This document shows positions 26,768 through 39,223 of a stretch of 57,823 nt of DNA, one piece after another; within the stretch, counting starts at the first letter, position 1, and each line of letters opens with the position of its first letter. The notes below the pieces were generated by a model. The model made no database searches, was not told the DNA's origin, and was given only the letters and a program-made list of their open reading frames with translations. The translations under genes and the position numbers were made by a program. The stretch lies in the NCBI RefSeq assembly GCF_019746665.1, contig NZ_JAIERS010000023.1, positions 1 through 57,823 on the forward strand, read 5' to 3'. This DNA is from Sphingomonas sp. (GTDB lineage Bacteria; Pseudomonadota; Alphaproteobacteria; Sphingomonadales; Sphingomonadaceae).

Positions 26768-27126
26768 GCCGCTCGCCCGAGGCGCGCCGCCGCGCCGATG
26801 ATTTCGGCCGCCGGGGCGAAGCCTTCGCCGCGCGCTGGCTGGCGGAACGCGGCTGGGAGGTGGTCGCGCAGCGGGTGCGGACCAAGGCCGGCGAGATCGA
26901 CCTGATCGCCAAACGCCCCGGCCTGATCGCGTTCGTCGAGGTGAAGACGCGCGCGAGCGCGGCCGAGCTCGATCTCGCGATCGACGCCGCGCGCCTCGCC
27001 CGCGTGGCGGCTGCCGCCGAGCTGCTGCTCGCCGATTACGCGACGGGCGGCGAGGACGCGCGGATCGACGTGCTGCTGATCGCGCCGGGCGCGGTGCGGC
27101 ATATCGAGAATGCGTGGCTGGGGTGA
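26764..27126 (+). CDS. yraN: YraN/UPF0102 nuclease-fold protein
   Basis: The 120-residue product matches the UPF0102 family: GEAFAARWLAERGWEVVAQRVR, AGEIDLIAKR and FVEVKTR, the last two giving the E-x-D and E-x-K of a restriction-endonuclease-like fold. The biochemical role is unresolved. The start is GTG at 26764, overlapping the rsmI stop. The order rsmI-yraN next to an lpoA-like gene matches E. coli. Confidence 0.92.
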   Translation: MSRSPEARRRADDFGRRGEAFAARWLAERGWEVVAQRVRTKAGEIDLIAKRPGLIAFVEVKTRASAAELDLAIDAARLARVAAAAELLLADYATGGEDARIDVLLIAPGAVRHIENAWLG

Positions 27127-27150
27127 CCTCGGCCTTTGGCGCCACTCCCC

Positions 27151-27251
27151 CCTTCCCCGGCGCAGGCCGGGGCCCAGTATCGCCGCCTAAGCCCGGGAAG
27201 CGCTCCGTTGCAAGCGTCCCGCCGCTAGGCCCCGGCCTTCGCCGGGGAAGG
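27151..27251. repeat. Intergenic palindromic repeat, type B
   Basis: The element begins CCTTCCCCGGCGCAGGCCGG and ends GGCCTTCGCCGGGGAAGG, an inverted pair with GGGGCCCAG/CTAGGCCCC as an inner near-pair. It separates yraN from gshB on the same strand, so the transcript would carry the hairpin. Confidence 0.8.
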
Positions 27252-27332
27252 TGAGAAGGAAGGAGGAGCGCCGCGGTCTCCCCGCTCGACAGGCTCGCCA
27301 TTCCGCTCCACTAGAGCGCCAGGAGGACCGCC

Positions 27333-28283
27333 ATGCCGCTCACCGTCGCCGTCCAGATGGACCCGCTCGACCAGATCAACATCGCCGGCGATTCGACCTT
27401 CGCGCTGATGCTCGCCGGGCAGAAGCGCGGGCATCGGCTGTTCCACTATCTGGCCGAGGATCTCAGCTATTCGGCCGGGCGGGTGTGGACGAAGGCGCAC
27501 CCCGTCACCGTCCAGCGCCAGCCGGGCGCGCATTATCATTTCGAGGCGCCGGTGCGGCTTGACCTGGGCGAGGAAGCCGACGTGGTGCTGATGCGGCAAG
27601 ACCCGCCCTTCGACCTCGGCTATATCACCGCCACTCATTTGCTGGAGCGCATCGCGCACCAGACTTTGGTCGTGAACGACCCCGCCTCGGTGCGCAACGC
27701 CCCCGAAAAGGTGTTCGTGCTCGATTATGCGCGCTTCATGCCGCCGACGCTGGTGACGCGCTCGCTGGCCGATGCGCGCGCGTTCCTCGACGAGCATGGC
27801 GAGATCGTGGTCAAACCGCTCCACGGCAATGGCGGCAAGGCCATCTTCCGCGTGGGTTCGGACGGGGCCAACCTTTCGGCGCTGATCGAGCTGTTCAACC
27901 AGACGTGGCGCGAGCCGCACATGATCCAGGCGTTCCTTCCCGAGGTGGCCGCCGGCGACAAGCGCATCGTGCTGGTGGATGGCGAGGTCGCGGGGGCGAT
28001 CAACCGGCTGCCGGGGGCGGGCGAGATCCGCTCCAACCTCGCGGTCGGCGGCTCGGCCGAAAAGACCCAGCTGACCGAGGCCGAGCGTGAGATTTGCGCG
28101 GCTCTGGGGCCGGAGCTGAAGCGGCGCGGGCTGTTGTTCGTCGGGATCGACGTGATCGGCGGCAAATGGCTGACCGAGATCAACGTCACCTCGCCCACCG
28201 GGATCGTCGCGATCGAACGCTTCGACGGCACCGATGTCGCGGGGCTGATCTGGGATGCGATCGAGGCGAAGCTGGCGGGGTAG
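27333..28283 (+). CDS. gshB: Glutathione synthetase
   Basis: This ATP-grasp enzyme joins glycine to gamma-glutamylcysteine. The 316-residue protein has GNGGKAIFRV (residues about 166-175), DKRIVLVDGEV and the metal/substrate site TEINVTSPTGI near residue 285. It is the usual length. GGAGGACC precedes the ATG. Glutathione made here feeds the GloA/GloB detoxification pair found further right in the window. The gamma-glutamylcysteine ligase gene is not in the window. Confidence 0.96.
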   Translation: MPLTVAVQMDPLDQINIAGDSTFALMLAGQKRGHRLFHYLAEDLSYSAGRVWTKAHPVTVQRQPGAHYHFEAPVRLDLGEEADVVLMRQDPPFDLGYITATHLLERIAHQTLVVNDPASVRNAPEKVFVLDYARFMPPTLVTRSLADARAFLDEHGEIVVKPLHGNGGKAIFRVGSDGANLSALIELFNQTWREPHMIQAFLPEVAAGDKRIVLVDGEVAGAINRLPGAGEIRSNLAVGGSAEKTQLTEAEREICAALGPELKRRGLLFVGIDVIGGKWLTEINVTSPTGIVAIERFDGTDVAGLIWDAIEAKLAG

Positions 28284-28286
28284 ATT

Positions 28287-28477
28287 TTCACGCGGAGGCG
28301 CGGAGACGCAGAGGGGGAGCTGAGACAAGTATCGCGCGAAGCGCCTTCAATCGTGGTGCGTTAGCGCGCCTGCGGCGCAGGCTGAAATGCCACGGCTCCC
28401 CCCGCGTCCTCCCTTTGCGTCCTCTGCGCCTCTGCGCGAAAAATTCTTTCCTCCGCGTCTCCGCGTCTCCGCGTGAA
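28287..28477. repeat. Intergenic repeat of the GCGGAGACGCGGAG type with inverted ends
   Basis: The left end reads TTCACGCGGAGGCGCGGAGA and the right end CTCCGCGTCTCCGCGTGAA, roughly inverted copies. The right end itself holds tandem copies of CCGCGTCT. Between them is a GC-rich filler, including TGCGTCCTCTGCGCC near 28419. It lies between the convergent gshB and ada genes. No coding content is visible. Confidence 0.75.
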
Positions 28478-28482
28478 CCAGT

Positions 28483-29511
28483 CTAGCGCCCCTCCCGCGC
28501 CAGCAGCGCCGCCTTGCGCTCCAGCCCCCAGGCATAGCCCCCCGCCCCGCCATCGGCGCGCCGCGCGCGGTGGCAGGGGATGAGCACCGCGACCGGGTTC
28601 GCCGCGCACGCCGATCCCGCCGCGCGCACCGCCTGCGGGCGACCGGCGCGCCCGGCGAGCGCCGCATAGCTCAGCGTCTCGCCCGCCGGCACCGCCGCGA
28701 GCGCGCGCCACACCGCTTCCTGGAACGCCGTGCCGCGCACATCGAGCGGCAGCGCGTGCGCGCGCGCCGGTTCCTCGACCGCCGCCACCACCTGCTCGGC
28801 GAGGCCGGCAAACGCCGCATCGCCGGCGACGATCTCCGCCTGAGGGAAGCGCCGCGCGAGATCGTCTTCGTCCGCGTCGAACGCGACGCGGCACAACCCC
28901 TTGTCGGTCGCGGCGATCAGCAGCGGGCCGAGGCTGGTTTCGGCGATCGTCCAGCGGATCACCTCGCCCGCCCCGCCCCGCGCCCAGGCCTTGGGCGCCA
29001 TGCCGAGCCGAGGAGCGGCGCTCGCGTAGAAGCGGCTCGGCGCCGAATAGCCGGCGTCATAGATCGCCGCCGTCACGCTCGCCTCGCTGGTCAGCGCCTC
29101 GGCCGCCGCCCCGGCGCGCAAGGCGCGGGCATAAGCGGCGGGCGACATGCCCACGATCCGGGTGAACAGCCGCTGGAAATGGTGCGGCGCATAGCCGACA
29201 GCGGCCGCCAGCTCGGGCAAGGCCAGCCGGTCCTCCGCCGCCTTCAGCAGCGCGACCGCCTGGGCGACCGCCGCCTCGTCGCGCGCCACCTCGTCGGGGC
29301 GACAGCGCTTGCAGGCGCGGAACCCCGCCGCGCGCGCCGCCGCGCCATCGGCGTGGAAGCTGACATTTTCGCGCCGGGGCCGGCGCGCGGGGCAGCTCGG
29401 CTTGCAATAGACGCCGGTCGAGCGGACGCCCCAGACGAAGCGGCCATCAAAGCCACGGTCGCGCGCGATCAGCGCGGTCCAGGCGGTTTCGGGATCGGGG
29501 AGCGTTTCCAT
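28483..29511 (-). CDS. ada: Bifunctional DNA repair protein/transcriptional activator Ada
   Basis: Ada repairs methyl-phosphotriesters and O6-methylguanine and activates the adaptive response. The 342-residue protein has the N-terminal zinc domain with C36, C40, C67 and C70 (VYCKPSC and RACKRC), of which C36 matches the methyl-accepting site. An AraC-type helix-turn-helix follows (about 85-180). The C-terminal methyltransferase domain has nucleophile C313 in LIPCHRA. All modules are present, so a functional adaptive-response protein is likely. A TetR gene lies 49 bp upstream on the same strand. Confidence 0.95.
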   Translation of the reverse strand: METLPDPETAWTALIARDRGFDGRFVWGVRSTGVYCKPSCPARRPRRENVSFHADGAAARAAGFRACKRCRPDEVARDEAAVAQAVALLKAAEDRLALPELAAAVGYAPHHFQRLFTRIVGMSPAAYARALRAGAAAEALTSEASVTAAIYDAGYSAPSRFYASAAPRLGMAPKAWARGGAGEVIRWTIAETSLGPLLIAATDKGLCRVAFDADEDDLARRFPQAEIVAGDAAFAGLAEQVVAAVEEPARAHALPLDVRGTAFQEAVWRALAAVPAGETLSYAALAGRAGRPQAVRAAGSACAANPVAVLIPCHRARRADGGAGGYAWGLERKAALLAREGR

Positions 29512-29560
29512 GGGCCTTCTCTACGGGCGGCGCGCGCGCGGCGCATCCCGGGCGTTGCGC

Positions 29561-30136
29561 TCAAACCGATGGACCGGCGGCGGCGACCAGCGCGGCTTCG
29601 TAGGTTTCGGCGAGTTGCTCGGCCAGCGCCGCATCGGGCACCGCGCGGGCCAGCGTGATGCCCCCCACCATGATGCCCAGCATCCGCCACGCGCGGATGT
29701 CGGCATCGGCACCGGCGAGCCCGGCGGCGAGCGCCGCCTGAACGCCGCGCAATTCCTGCTCGAAAGCGGCGCGGGTCGGTGCCGGCGCGCGCGCCGCCTC
29801 GCCGCCGAAAGCGGGCAGCGCGCATAGATTTTCCACATAATCGCGCTTCGCCTGCCCGAAATAGAAGCGCGCGAAGGCGCGAACCCAGTCCGCGCCATGC
29901 TCGGCCTGATGCGCCGCGATCCCCGCGCGCAGATCGGCGAGGCCGCGCACGACGATTTCGCGATAGGCGTCCGCCTTCGACGCGAAATGGCCGTAAAAGG
30001 CGCCGTTGGTGACGCCGGCCGCCTTCGCGAGCGCGTCGATCCCCAACCCGTCATAGCCCTCGGCCCGGAACCGCGTCGCCGCCGCGTCGAGAATTTTCTT
30101 CCGGGTCAGCTCTTTATGCTCGGTGGAATAGCGCAT
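29561..30136 (-). CDS. TetR-family transcriptional regulator
   Basis: The 191-residue product starts with a TetR HTH: TRKKILDAAATRFRAEGYDG, ALAKAAGVTNGAFYGHFASK (about residues 10-55). The remaining residues are an alpha-helical ligand domain without a recognised effector. The start at 30136 puts the HTH at the usual distance from the N terminus. It is divergent from a secreted cupin gene at 30301, and the space between holds three copies of one motif (30157-30230), so it probably represses itself and the cupin gene. Confidence 0.9.
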   Translation of the reverse strand: MRYSTEHKELTRKKILDAAATRFRAEGYDGLGIDALAKAAGVTNGAFYGHFASKADAYREIVVRGLADLRAGIAAHQAEHGADWVRAFARFYFGQAKRDYVENLCALPAFGGEAARAPAPTRAAFEQELRGVQAALAAGLAGADADIRAWRMLGIMVGGITLARAVPDAALAEQLAETYEAALVAAAGPSV

Positions 30137-30156
30137 CACGGGCGTCCTCAGACATA

Positions 30157-30230
30157 AAATACCGATCGCTCTCTTTTTAACCTTGCATAAAGAGCGGTCA
30201 CTCTCCATTAAAAGAGAGCGTTCGGTATTT
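30157..30230. promoter_or_regulatory. Operator-like inverted repeat between tetR and the cupin gene
   Basis: The outer arms are nearly perfect inverted copies: 30157-30180 begins AAATACCGATCGCTCTCTTT, and 30208-30230 is its reverse complement apart from one mismatch and one extra T. AGAGCGNTC occurs three times: on the minus strand at 30172-30164, and on the plus strand at 30191-30199 and 30215-30223. A TTGCAT at 30183-30188 could be a -35 for the cupin gene. The location between divergent genes fits a TetR operator. Confidence 0.6.
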
Positions 30231-30300
30231 AATGCCTCGGCGGTTCCGGGGCAAGCCGATCGCGGATCGAAGATCACCCCTTTGGAACAGGAGTCTCGCC

Positions 30301-30951
30301 ATGAACCGCTATGCTCTGCTCGCCGCGCTCTCCCTGCTCGGCCTTGTCGCGTCGGCCGCCGCCGCGCCGCGCCAATTGCTGCTCGATGTCGATTTTCCCG
30401 CGCGTGACGTGGCGCAGGTGGAGGTGGGTGACTTCCATTTCCGCCCCGGCCAGAAGGCGCCGGTCCACACCCATGCCGCGCCCGCGATCGGTTATGTATC
30501 GAAGGGCACGATCCTTTACCAGGTGGAAGGTCAGCCGATGCAGGTGCTGAAGGCGGGTGACGCCTTTTACGAGCCCGCCGGCCCGCGCATCCTGCATTTC
30601 GACAATGCCTCGGCGAGCGCGGAAGCGGTGTTCACCGATTTCAACCTGGAGCGCGCGGGCGACCCCTTCATCGTGTTCGAGCAGCAGCCGAGCGAGAAGA
30701 TCGACCGGCGCACTTTCCCCACCGCCGCGCTCGCGCTGCCGGGCGTGCGGGGGGCGCGGGCGGCGGCGCTCCGGCTCGATCGGGCGGAGACGCTGCGTGG
30801 GCCGCTGCTCGGCTATGTCGCGGCCGGGCAAGTGACGCTCGCCGGGCGCCGTTATCGCCAGGGGGAGACGTTCAGTCTCGCGGCGGGCCAAAGCGCGGCC
30901 GCACGCCCCATCGGCACCGCGCGCGCGATCGCCTTCACGCCCGTGCGCTGA
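30301..30951 (+). CDS. Exported cupin-domain protein
   Basis: The 216-residue product has a cleavable signal peptide (ALLAALSLLGLVASAAAA) and a cupin barrel. The metal-site region is PVHTHAAPAIGYVSKG, with two His, followed by GDAFYEPAGPRILHFDN. A second weaker barrel-like half follows (about 130-216), so it may be bicupin. CAGGAG lies 6-7 bases before the ATG. It is likely controlled by the divergent TetR protein. The ligand is unknown. Its stop abuts that of the convergent receptor gene with no base between. Confidence 0.82.
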   Translation: MNRYALLAALSLLGLVASAAAAPRQLLLDVDFPARDVAQVEVGDFHFRPGQKAPVHTHAAPAIGYVSKGTILYQVEGQPMQVLKAGDAFYEPAGPRILHFDNASASAEAVFTDFNLERAGDPFIVFEQQPSEKIDRRTFPTAALALPGVRGARAAALRLDRAETLRGPLLGYVAAGQVTLAGRRYRQGETFSLAAGQSAAARPIGTARAIAFTPVR

Positions 30952-32697
30952 TCAGGCCGCGCGAACCTCGGCGATCAGCCGGTTGATCTGGCGGCGCAGG
31001 GTTTCGACCCCGCCCGCCACATCATCGGCGGTGGTCGCCAGGTCGCTCGCCGTGCCGCGGGTGCGCTCGGCGCGCTCGTGGAGCGCCTGCACGTTCATCG
31101 CCGCGTTGGCGGTCCCCTCCTCCACCTCGGCGATCGCGGTCCCGATGCGCCGCGTCATGTCGCGCTGCTGGGAGACCGCGCGCGCGACATCGCTCGCCGA
31201 GGAACCGAGCGCGGCGACCAGCTCGTCGACCGAAGCGATGGTGGTCAGCACCGTGTCGCTCGCGGCGCGCACCGCCGCCAGCCGCGCCTCGATCTTGCCC
31301 GCCGCCGCCTGGGTCTGGCGCGCGAGGCCCTTCACTTCCTCGGCGACGACGGCGAAGCCCCGCCCCGCCGGGCCGGCACGCGCCGCCTCGATCGTGGCGT
31401 TCAGCGCGAGCAGATTGGTCTGCCCGGCGATCCCGGCGATGAAATCGAGCACGGTCGAAATCTCGCTCACCAGCGCGCCGAGCGATTCGGCATGGTCGCG
31501 CCCCTGCAGCGTGCGCTCACGCACCGTGCCGACCGACCCCCGCGAAAGCTGCACCGCCTCGCTGATATGGTCGATCGCCGCGGTCAGCGCGCCGGAGCTG
31601 TGCGCGATCGTGCGCGCGCTCCCCGCGCTCTGTTCGGCGAGCGCGGCGGTGGCGAGCGCGTGATGCTCGGCCTCCGCCGCCTGGCCCGACAGGATGGTCG
31701 CGGTCTCGCGCAAGGCGGGACCGGCCGATTTCAGCCGCCGCACCACGCCCGCCGCCTCGCGCTCGAACTGGGCGAACAACCGGTCGAGATCGGCGGCGCG
31801 GCGCGCGCTTTCGGCATGTTCGCGCATCTCGCGTCGATGGAGCGCTTCCTCGGCGCGGCGCCGCTCGTCCGCCAGCCGGCGCGCGTCGAGCGAGCGCTGG
31901 CGCGCGAAGGCGAGCGCGCGGGCGATGTCGCCGATCTCGTCGCCGCGATCGAGGCCGGGAATCGTGCCGTCATGGCGATCGTCGGTGATGCGATGGGTCG
32001 CGATCACGATCTCGGCGAGTGGCGCGCCGATGTCACGGCGAACCATCCCCACCCCCCACCAACCAATCCCCGCCGCCGCCACGATCAGCAGCAGCGCGAT
32101 CACGAAGGCGCGGACAAAGCCGTTGGCGAGCGCCGCCTTATGCAGCTCTGCATCGTCGCGCAGGTCGGCGATCAGCGAATCGCTCGCCGCCATCAGCGGG
32201 TCGAACGCGGTGTTGACGGTGCCGCTGATGAAGAAATCCAGCCGGTCGGTCTGGCCGTGGCGCAGCATCGTCTCCAGCTGGCCGATCGCGCGATCGGCAT
32301 CGGCCCGCGCGGCGGCGACGCGGTCGATCGCGGGCTTGTGCTCGTCCTCGAGCGGATCGGCGCGGAAGCGGGTCCAGCTCGCGGCGACATCCTCGCGCGC
32401 CATGCCGATCGCGTCGATCGCCCCGGCGAGCGTCGCATTGCCCGATTGCACCTTGTGCGCGGTGGCGAGCGCGGCGGCATAGCCCTCGGTCATCCGCTGC
32501 AACTCGCTCACCGGGCTCAGATGCTGGTCGACCAGCTTGATCACCGCCTGGCGGGTAGAGATCGCCCCCACCAGCATCGCCAGCGCGATCAGCGCTTGCA
32601 CCCCGATCAGTGCGAACAGCGCGCGGTTCAGCTTACCGCTGATCCCCCGCCGCGGTTGCAGTGCGAACGTGCGCAGGCGGTCGAGCAAGGGAATCAT
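30952..32697 (-). CDS. Methyl-accepting chemotaxis protein
   Basis: The 581-residue product has a membrane span near residues 26-48, a periplasmic four-helix-type sensor to about 190, a second span near 195-217 and a HAMP region (about 218-270). The signalling domain has the conserved hairpin tip: [20 protein letters not shown] and [13 protein letters not shown]. No C-terminal CheR-docking pentapeptide is evident. The stimulus is unknown. No other che genes are close. The region 32698-32936 ahead of atpH holds its promoter region and nothing else that I can name. Confidence 0.92.
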   Translation of the reverse strand: MIPLLDRLRTFALQPRRGISGKLNRALFALIGVQALIALAMLVGAISTRQAVIKLVDQHLSPVSELQRMTEGYAAALATAHKVQSGNATLAGAIDAIGMAREDVAASWTRFRADPLEDEHKPAIDRVAAARADADRAIGQLETMLRHGQTDRLDFFISGTVNTAFDPLMAASDSLIADLRDDAELHKAALANGFVRAFVIALLLIVAAAGIGWWGVGMVRRDIGAPLAEIVIATHRITDDRHDGTIPGLDRGDEIGDIARALAFARQRSLDARRLADERRRAEEALHRREMREHAESARRAADLDRLFAQFEREAAGVVRRLKSAGPALRETATILSGQAAEAEHHALATAALAEQSAGSARTIAHSSGALTAAIDHISEAVQLSRGSVGTVRERTLQGRDHAESLGALVSEISTVLDFIAGIAGQTNLLALNATIEAARAGPAGRGFAVVAEEVKGLARQTQAAAGKIEARLAAVRAASDTVLTTIASVDELVAALGSSASDVARAVSQQRDMTRRIGTAIAEVEEGTANAAMNVQALHERAERTRGTASDLATTADDVAGGVETLRRQINRLIAEVRAA

Positions 32698-32936
32698 CGG
32701 CGGCCAAAATCCCGAAATCGCTTCGGTTCGCCCAACTAGGCGCCACCGCCGAAGACAAGGTTAACCGAATGTTGCACCACGATGACACGCCCGGTTTTTC
32801 GCGGCTCCGCGCCCCGTGACGGGCGGTGCTTGCATCGCCGGCGGGTGGGTGCTAGCAGCCGCCCAACTCGGCGGGGGGCGCCTAGCCTTGCCGCGCCCGA
32901 GGCTATTTTCATTTTCGCGAAGAGGGTGTCGATCGC

Positions 32937-33504
32937 GTGGACATGTCCAGCGGCCAAATGAGCAGCGGTATCCAGGCCAGCCTTGCCGGGCGTTACGCGA
33001 CCGCGCTGTTCGAAATCGCCCGCGATACCAAGTCGATCGACACGGTGGAGGCGAGCCTCGCCTCGCTGCGCGCCGGGCTGGACGAATCGGCGGAGCTCGC
33101 CCGGCTCACCACCAGCCCGCTCGTCAGCCGGGGCGAGGCGCTGAAGGCGGTGGCGGCGCTGGGTGACGCGCTCGCGCTCGATCCCACCACCCGCAATTTC
33201 ATCGGCGTGCTCGCCGAGAATCGCCGGCTCGGGCAGCTGGCGGCGGTGATCAAGACCTTCCGCCTGCTCGCCGCGCACCATCGCGGCGAGACGACCGCCG
33301 AAGTCACCTCGGCGCACCCGCTCGCCGACGATCAGGTCGATGCGCTGAAACAGGCGCTGCGCCACCGGCTGGGGCGTGAGGTGGCGGTCGATCTGTCGGT
33401 CGATCCCGGCCTGCTCGGCGGGCTGGTGGTGCGCATCGGCAGCCAGATGATCGACAGCTCGATCAAGACCCGGTTGAACGCACTCGCACACGCAATGAAA
33501 GGCT

Positions 33505-33506
<2 letters not shown>
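32937..33506 (+). CDS. atpH: ATP synthase F1 subunit delta
   Basis: This stalk subunit joins F1 to F0. The 189-residue product has an alpha-helical N-terminal domain (GRYATALFEIARD) and the conserved C-terminal DPGLLGGLVVRIG (about 155-167). The coding start is GTG at 32937, with an ATG two codons later at 32943. Both are weakly served by GAAGAGGG upstream, so the start is uncertain by two residues. It leads atpHAGDC. As in other alphaproteobacteria, the F0 genes (a, b, c) are not here. Confidence 0.95.
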
Positions 33507-35117
<1,611 letters not shown>

Positions 35118-35124
35118 AGCAATT

Positions 35125-35275
35125 AGCCCTCTCCCGCAGGCGGGAGAGGGTTGGGTGAGGGGGTGAACCGGGCACGGCGCCCTGCGGCAAAACCCTCACC
35201 CCGACCCTCTCCCGCAAGCGGGAGCGGGAGAAGGACAGACAGCCCGACCCTCTCCCGGAATTGGGAGCGGGAAAA
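35125..35275. repeat. Intergenic palindromic repeats, type C, in atpA-atpG
   Basis: CCCTCTCCCGCAGGCGGGAG then TTGGGTGAGG at the left, an inverted counterpart CCCTCACCCCGACCCTCTCC with CGCAAGCGGGAG in the middle, and a third CCCTCTCCCGGAATTGGGAG near 35248. The element is transcribed in the operon, and its 3' edge merges with the AAGGAAAG used by atpG. Confidence 0.85.
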
Positions 35276-35285
35276 GGAAAGACAG

Positions 35286-36158
35286 ATGGCGAGCCTTAAG
35301 GCCCTTAAAATCCGCATCGGCTCGGTGAAGTCGACGCAGAAGATCACCAAGGCGATGAAGACCGTCGCCGCCGCCAAGCTGCGCCGCGCGCAGGACGCGG
35401 CCGTTGCCGCGCGCCCCTATGCGCAGCGGCTGGAAGCGGTGATGGCGAGCCTTGCCAGCAAGGTGACGGTCAGCGCCTCCTCGCCCAAGCTGCTGAGCGG
35501 CACCGGGCGCGATCAGGTGCATCTGCTCGTCGTCGCGACTTCCGAGCGCGGCCTCGCGGGCGGGTTCAACACCAACATCGTCCGCCTCGCCCGCCGCACC
35601 GCGGAAGAGCTGATCGCGCAGGGCAAGACGGTGCGCTTCTACCTCGTCGGCCGCAAGGCGCGGGTGCTGAACCGTTTCTTCCCCGGCATGATCCATTTCG
35701 ACCGCGACATGAGCGCGCTGCGTGCCCCCGCCTTCGGCGAGGCGCAGGCGCTGGCGCAGGACTTGATCGCGCGTTTCGAGGCGGGCGAGTTCGATGTCGC
35801 GCACCTGTTCTATTCCACTTTCCAGTCGGCGCTGGTGCAGGAGCCGTCGGTCCAGCAGATCATCCCCGTGCCGCTTACCGCGAGCGCGGCGCCGGCGAGC
35901 GACGCGGCGGTGGAATATGAGCCCGACGAGGAAGCGATCCTCGCCGAACTGCTGCCGCGCAACATCGCGATCCAGCTCTACCGCGCGATGCTGGAGAACA
36001 ATGCCGGCTTCTACGGCGCGCAGATGACCGCGATGGACAATGCGACGCGCAACGCCGGCGACATGATCAAGCGCCTGTCGATCCAGTATAACCGCGCGCG
36101 TCAGGCGGCGATCACCACCGAACTGGTGGAGATCATCTCGGGCGCCGAGGCGCTCTAA
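35286..36158 (+). CDS. atpG: ATP synthase F1 subunit gamma
   Basis: The 290-residue product is the central rotor. It opens with [18 protein letters not shown] and ends with [20 protein letters not shown], both the conserved gamma helices that form the coiled coil. The start at 35286 has AAGGAAAG 6 bases upstream, which lies at the edge of the type C repeat. It is followed by ohr after 16 bp, so atpD is two genes away instead of adjacent. Confidence 0.97.
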   Translation: MASLKALKIRIGSVKSTQKITKAMKTVAAAKLRRAQDAAVAARPYAQRLEAVMASLASKVTVSASSPKLLSGTGRDQVHLLVVATSERGLAGGFNTNIVRLARRTAEELIAQGKTVRFYLVGRKARVLNRFFPGMIHFDRDMSALRAPAFGEAQALAQDLIARFEAGEFDVAHLFYSTFQSALVQEPSVQQIIPVPLTASAAPASDAAVEYEPDEEAILAELLPRNIAIQLYRAMLENNAGFYGAQMTAMDNATRNAGDMIKRLSIQYNRARQAAITTELVEIISGAEAL

Positions 36159-36174
36159 CCGAAGGGAGTTTCGC

Positions 36175-36579
36175 ATGGCTTATGTGACCAAGGCGACGAC
36201 CAAGGGCGGGCGCGATGGCCGCGCGGTGCTGGCCGAGGGCGGCTTCGGCCTCGCGATGGCGATCCCGAAGGAAATCGGCGGCAGCGGCGAGGGCACCAAT
36301 CCCGAGCAGCTGTTCGCGCTCGGCTATTCCTCGTGCTTCGGCAGCGCGATCATGGCGATCGCGCGCAAGCACGGCGTCGATGGCTCCAAGGCGGTGGTGA
36401 CCGCCGAGGTGACGCTCGACAAGGACGCGGTGAGCTTCGCGCTCGGCGTCACGCTCAGCGTCCATCTGCCGGGCGTCGATGCGGAAACCGCCGAAAAGGT
36501 GCTGCACGAAGCGCATGAAATCTGCCCCTATTCGCGCGCGACGCGGGGCAACATTCCCGTGACGCTCCAGCTGGTCTGA
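36175..36579 (+). CDS. ohr: Organic hydroperoxide resistance protein Ohr
   Basis: Ohr is a thiol peroxidase that reduces organic hydroperoxides. The 134-residue product has R16, E45 and the reactive cysteine C54 in TNPEQLFALGYSSCF, and the resolving C117 in ICPYSRATRGN. These are the Ohr catalytic set and set it apart from OsmC. GAAGGGAG precedes the ATG. It sits inside the ATP synthase operon between atpG and a lipoprotein gene on the same strand, with 16 and 10 bp spacers. Confidence 0.92.
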   Translation: MAYVTKATTKGGRDGRAVLAEGGFGLAMAIPKEIGGSGEGTNPEQLFALGYSSCFGSAIMAIARKHGVDGSKAVVTAEVTLDKDAVSFALGVTLSVHLPGVDAETAEKVLHEAHEICPYSRATRGNIPVTLQLV

Positions 36580-36589
36580 AGGCTCCCGG

Positions 36590-38838
<2,249 letters not shown>

Positions 38839-38849
38839 CCTGCCCTAAG

Positions 38850-38955
38850 CCCTCTCCCCTTCGGGGGAGAGGGTTGGGAGAGGGGCCGTTGCGCGGCGAC
38901 ACCCTCTCCGAAATGCCCCCCTCCCCGGCCCTCTCCCCTAAAGAGGAGAGGGAAA
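38850..38955. repeat. Intergenic palindromic repeats, type C, in atpD-atpC
   Basis: CCCTCTCCCCTTCGGGGGAG is a near-perfect hairpin, followed by GGTTGGGAGAGG and later an inverted CCCTCTCC and CCCTCTCCCCTAAAGAGGAG. The last arm provides AGAGGAGAGGG close to the atpC start. It is the second type C element inside the operon. Confidence 0.85.
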
Positions 38956-38966
38956 AGGTATCGAAA

Positions 38967-39218
38967 ATGCTCCACTTCGAACTCGTCACCCCCGAAAAGC
39001 TCGTCCGCTCCGAGGACGTGTATATGGTCGTCGTCCCCGGCAGCGAAGGCGATTTCGGCGTGCTCGAAGGCCATGCGCCGCTGATGTCGACGATCCGCGA
39101 CGGGGCGTTGCATATCTACAAGAGCGACAAGGCCGAGCCCGAGATGCTCGCCATCGCGGGCGGTTTCGCGGAAGTGAACGCGCGTGGGCTGACGGTGCTC
39201 GCCGAGCGGATCGGCTGA
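38967..39218 (+). CDS. atpC: ATP synthase F1 subunit epsilon (short form)
   Basis: The 83-residue product is the N-terminal beta-sandwich only: [34 protein letters not shown] and [20 protein letters not shown]. The usual C-terminal helical pair (about 45 residues more) is absent, and the stop is clean at 39218. GAGAGGGAAAAGG upstream acts as the ribosome binding site. The missing helices are the inhibitory part in E. coli; alphaproteobacteria are known to use the zeta subunit instead. Confidence 0.95.
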   Translation: MLHFELVTPEKLVRSEDVYMVVVPGSEGDFGVLEGHAPLMSTIRDGALHIYKSDKAEPEMLAIAGGFAEVNARGLTVLAERIG

Positions 39219-39223
39219 GCTCC

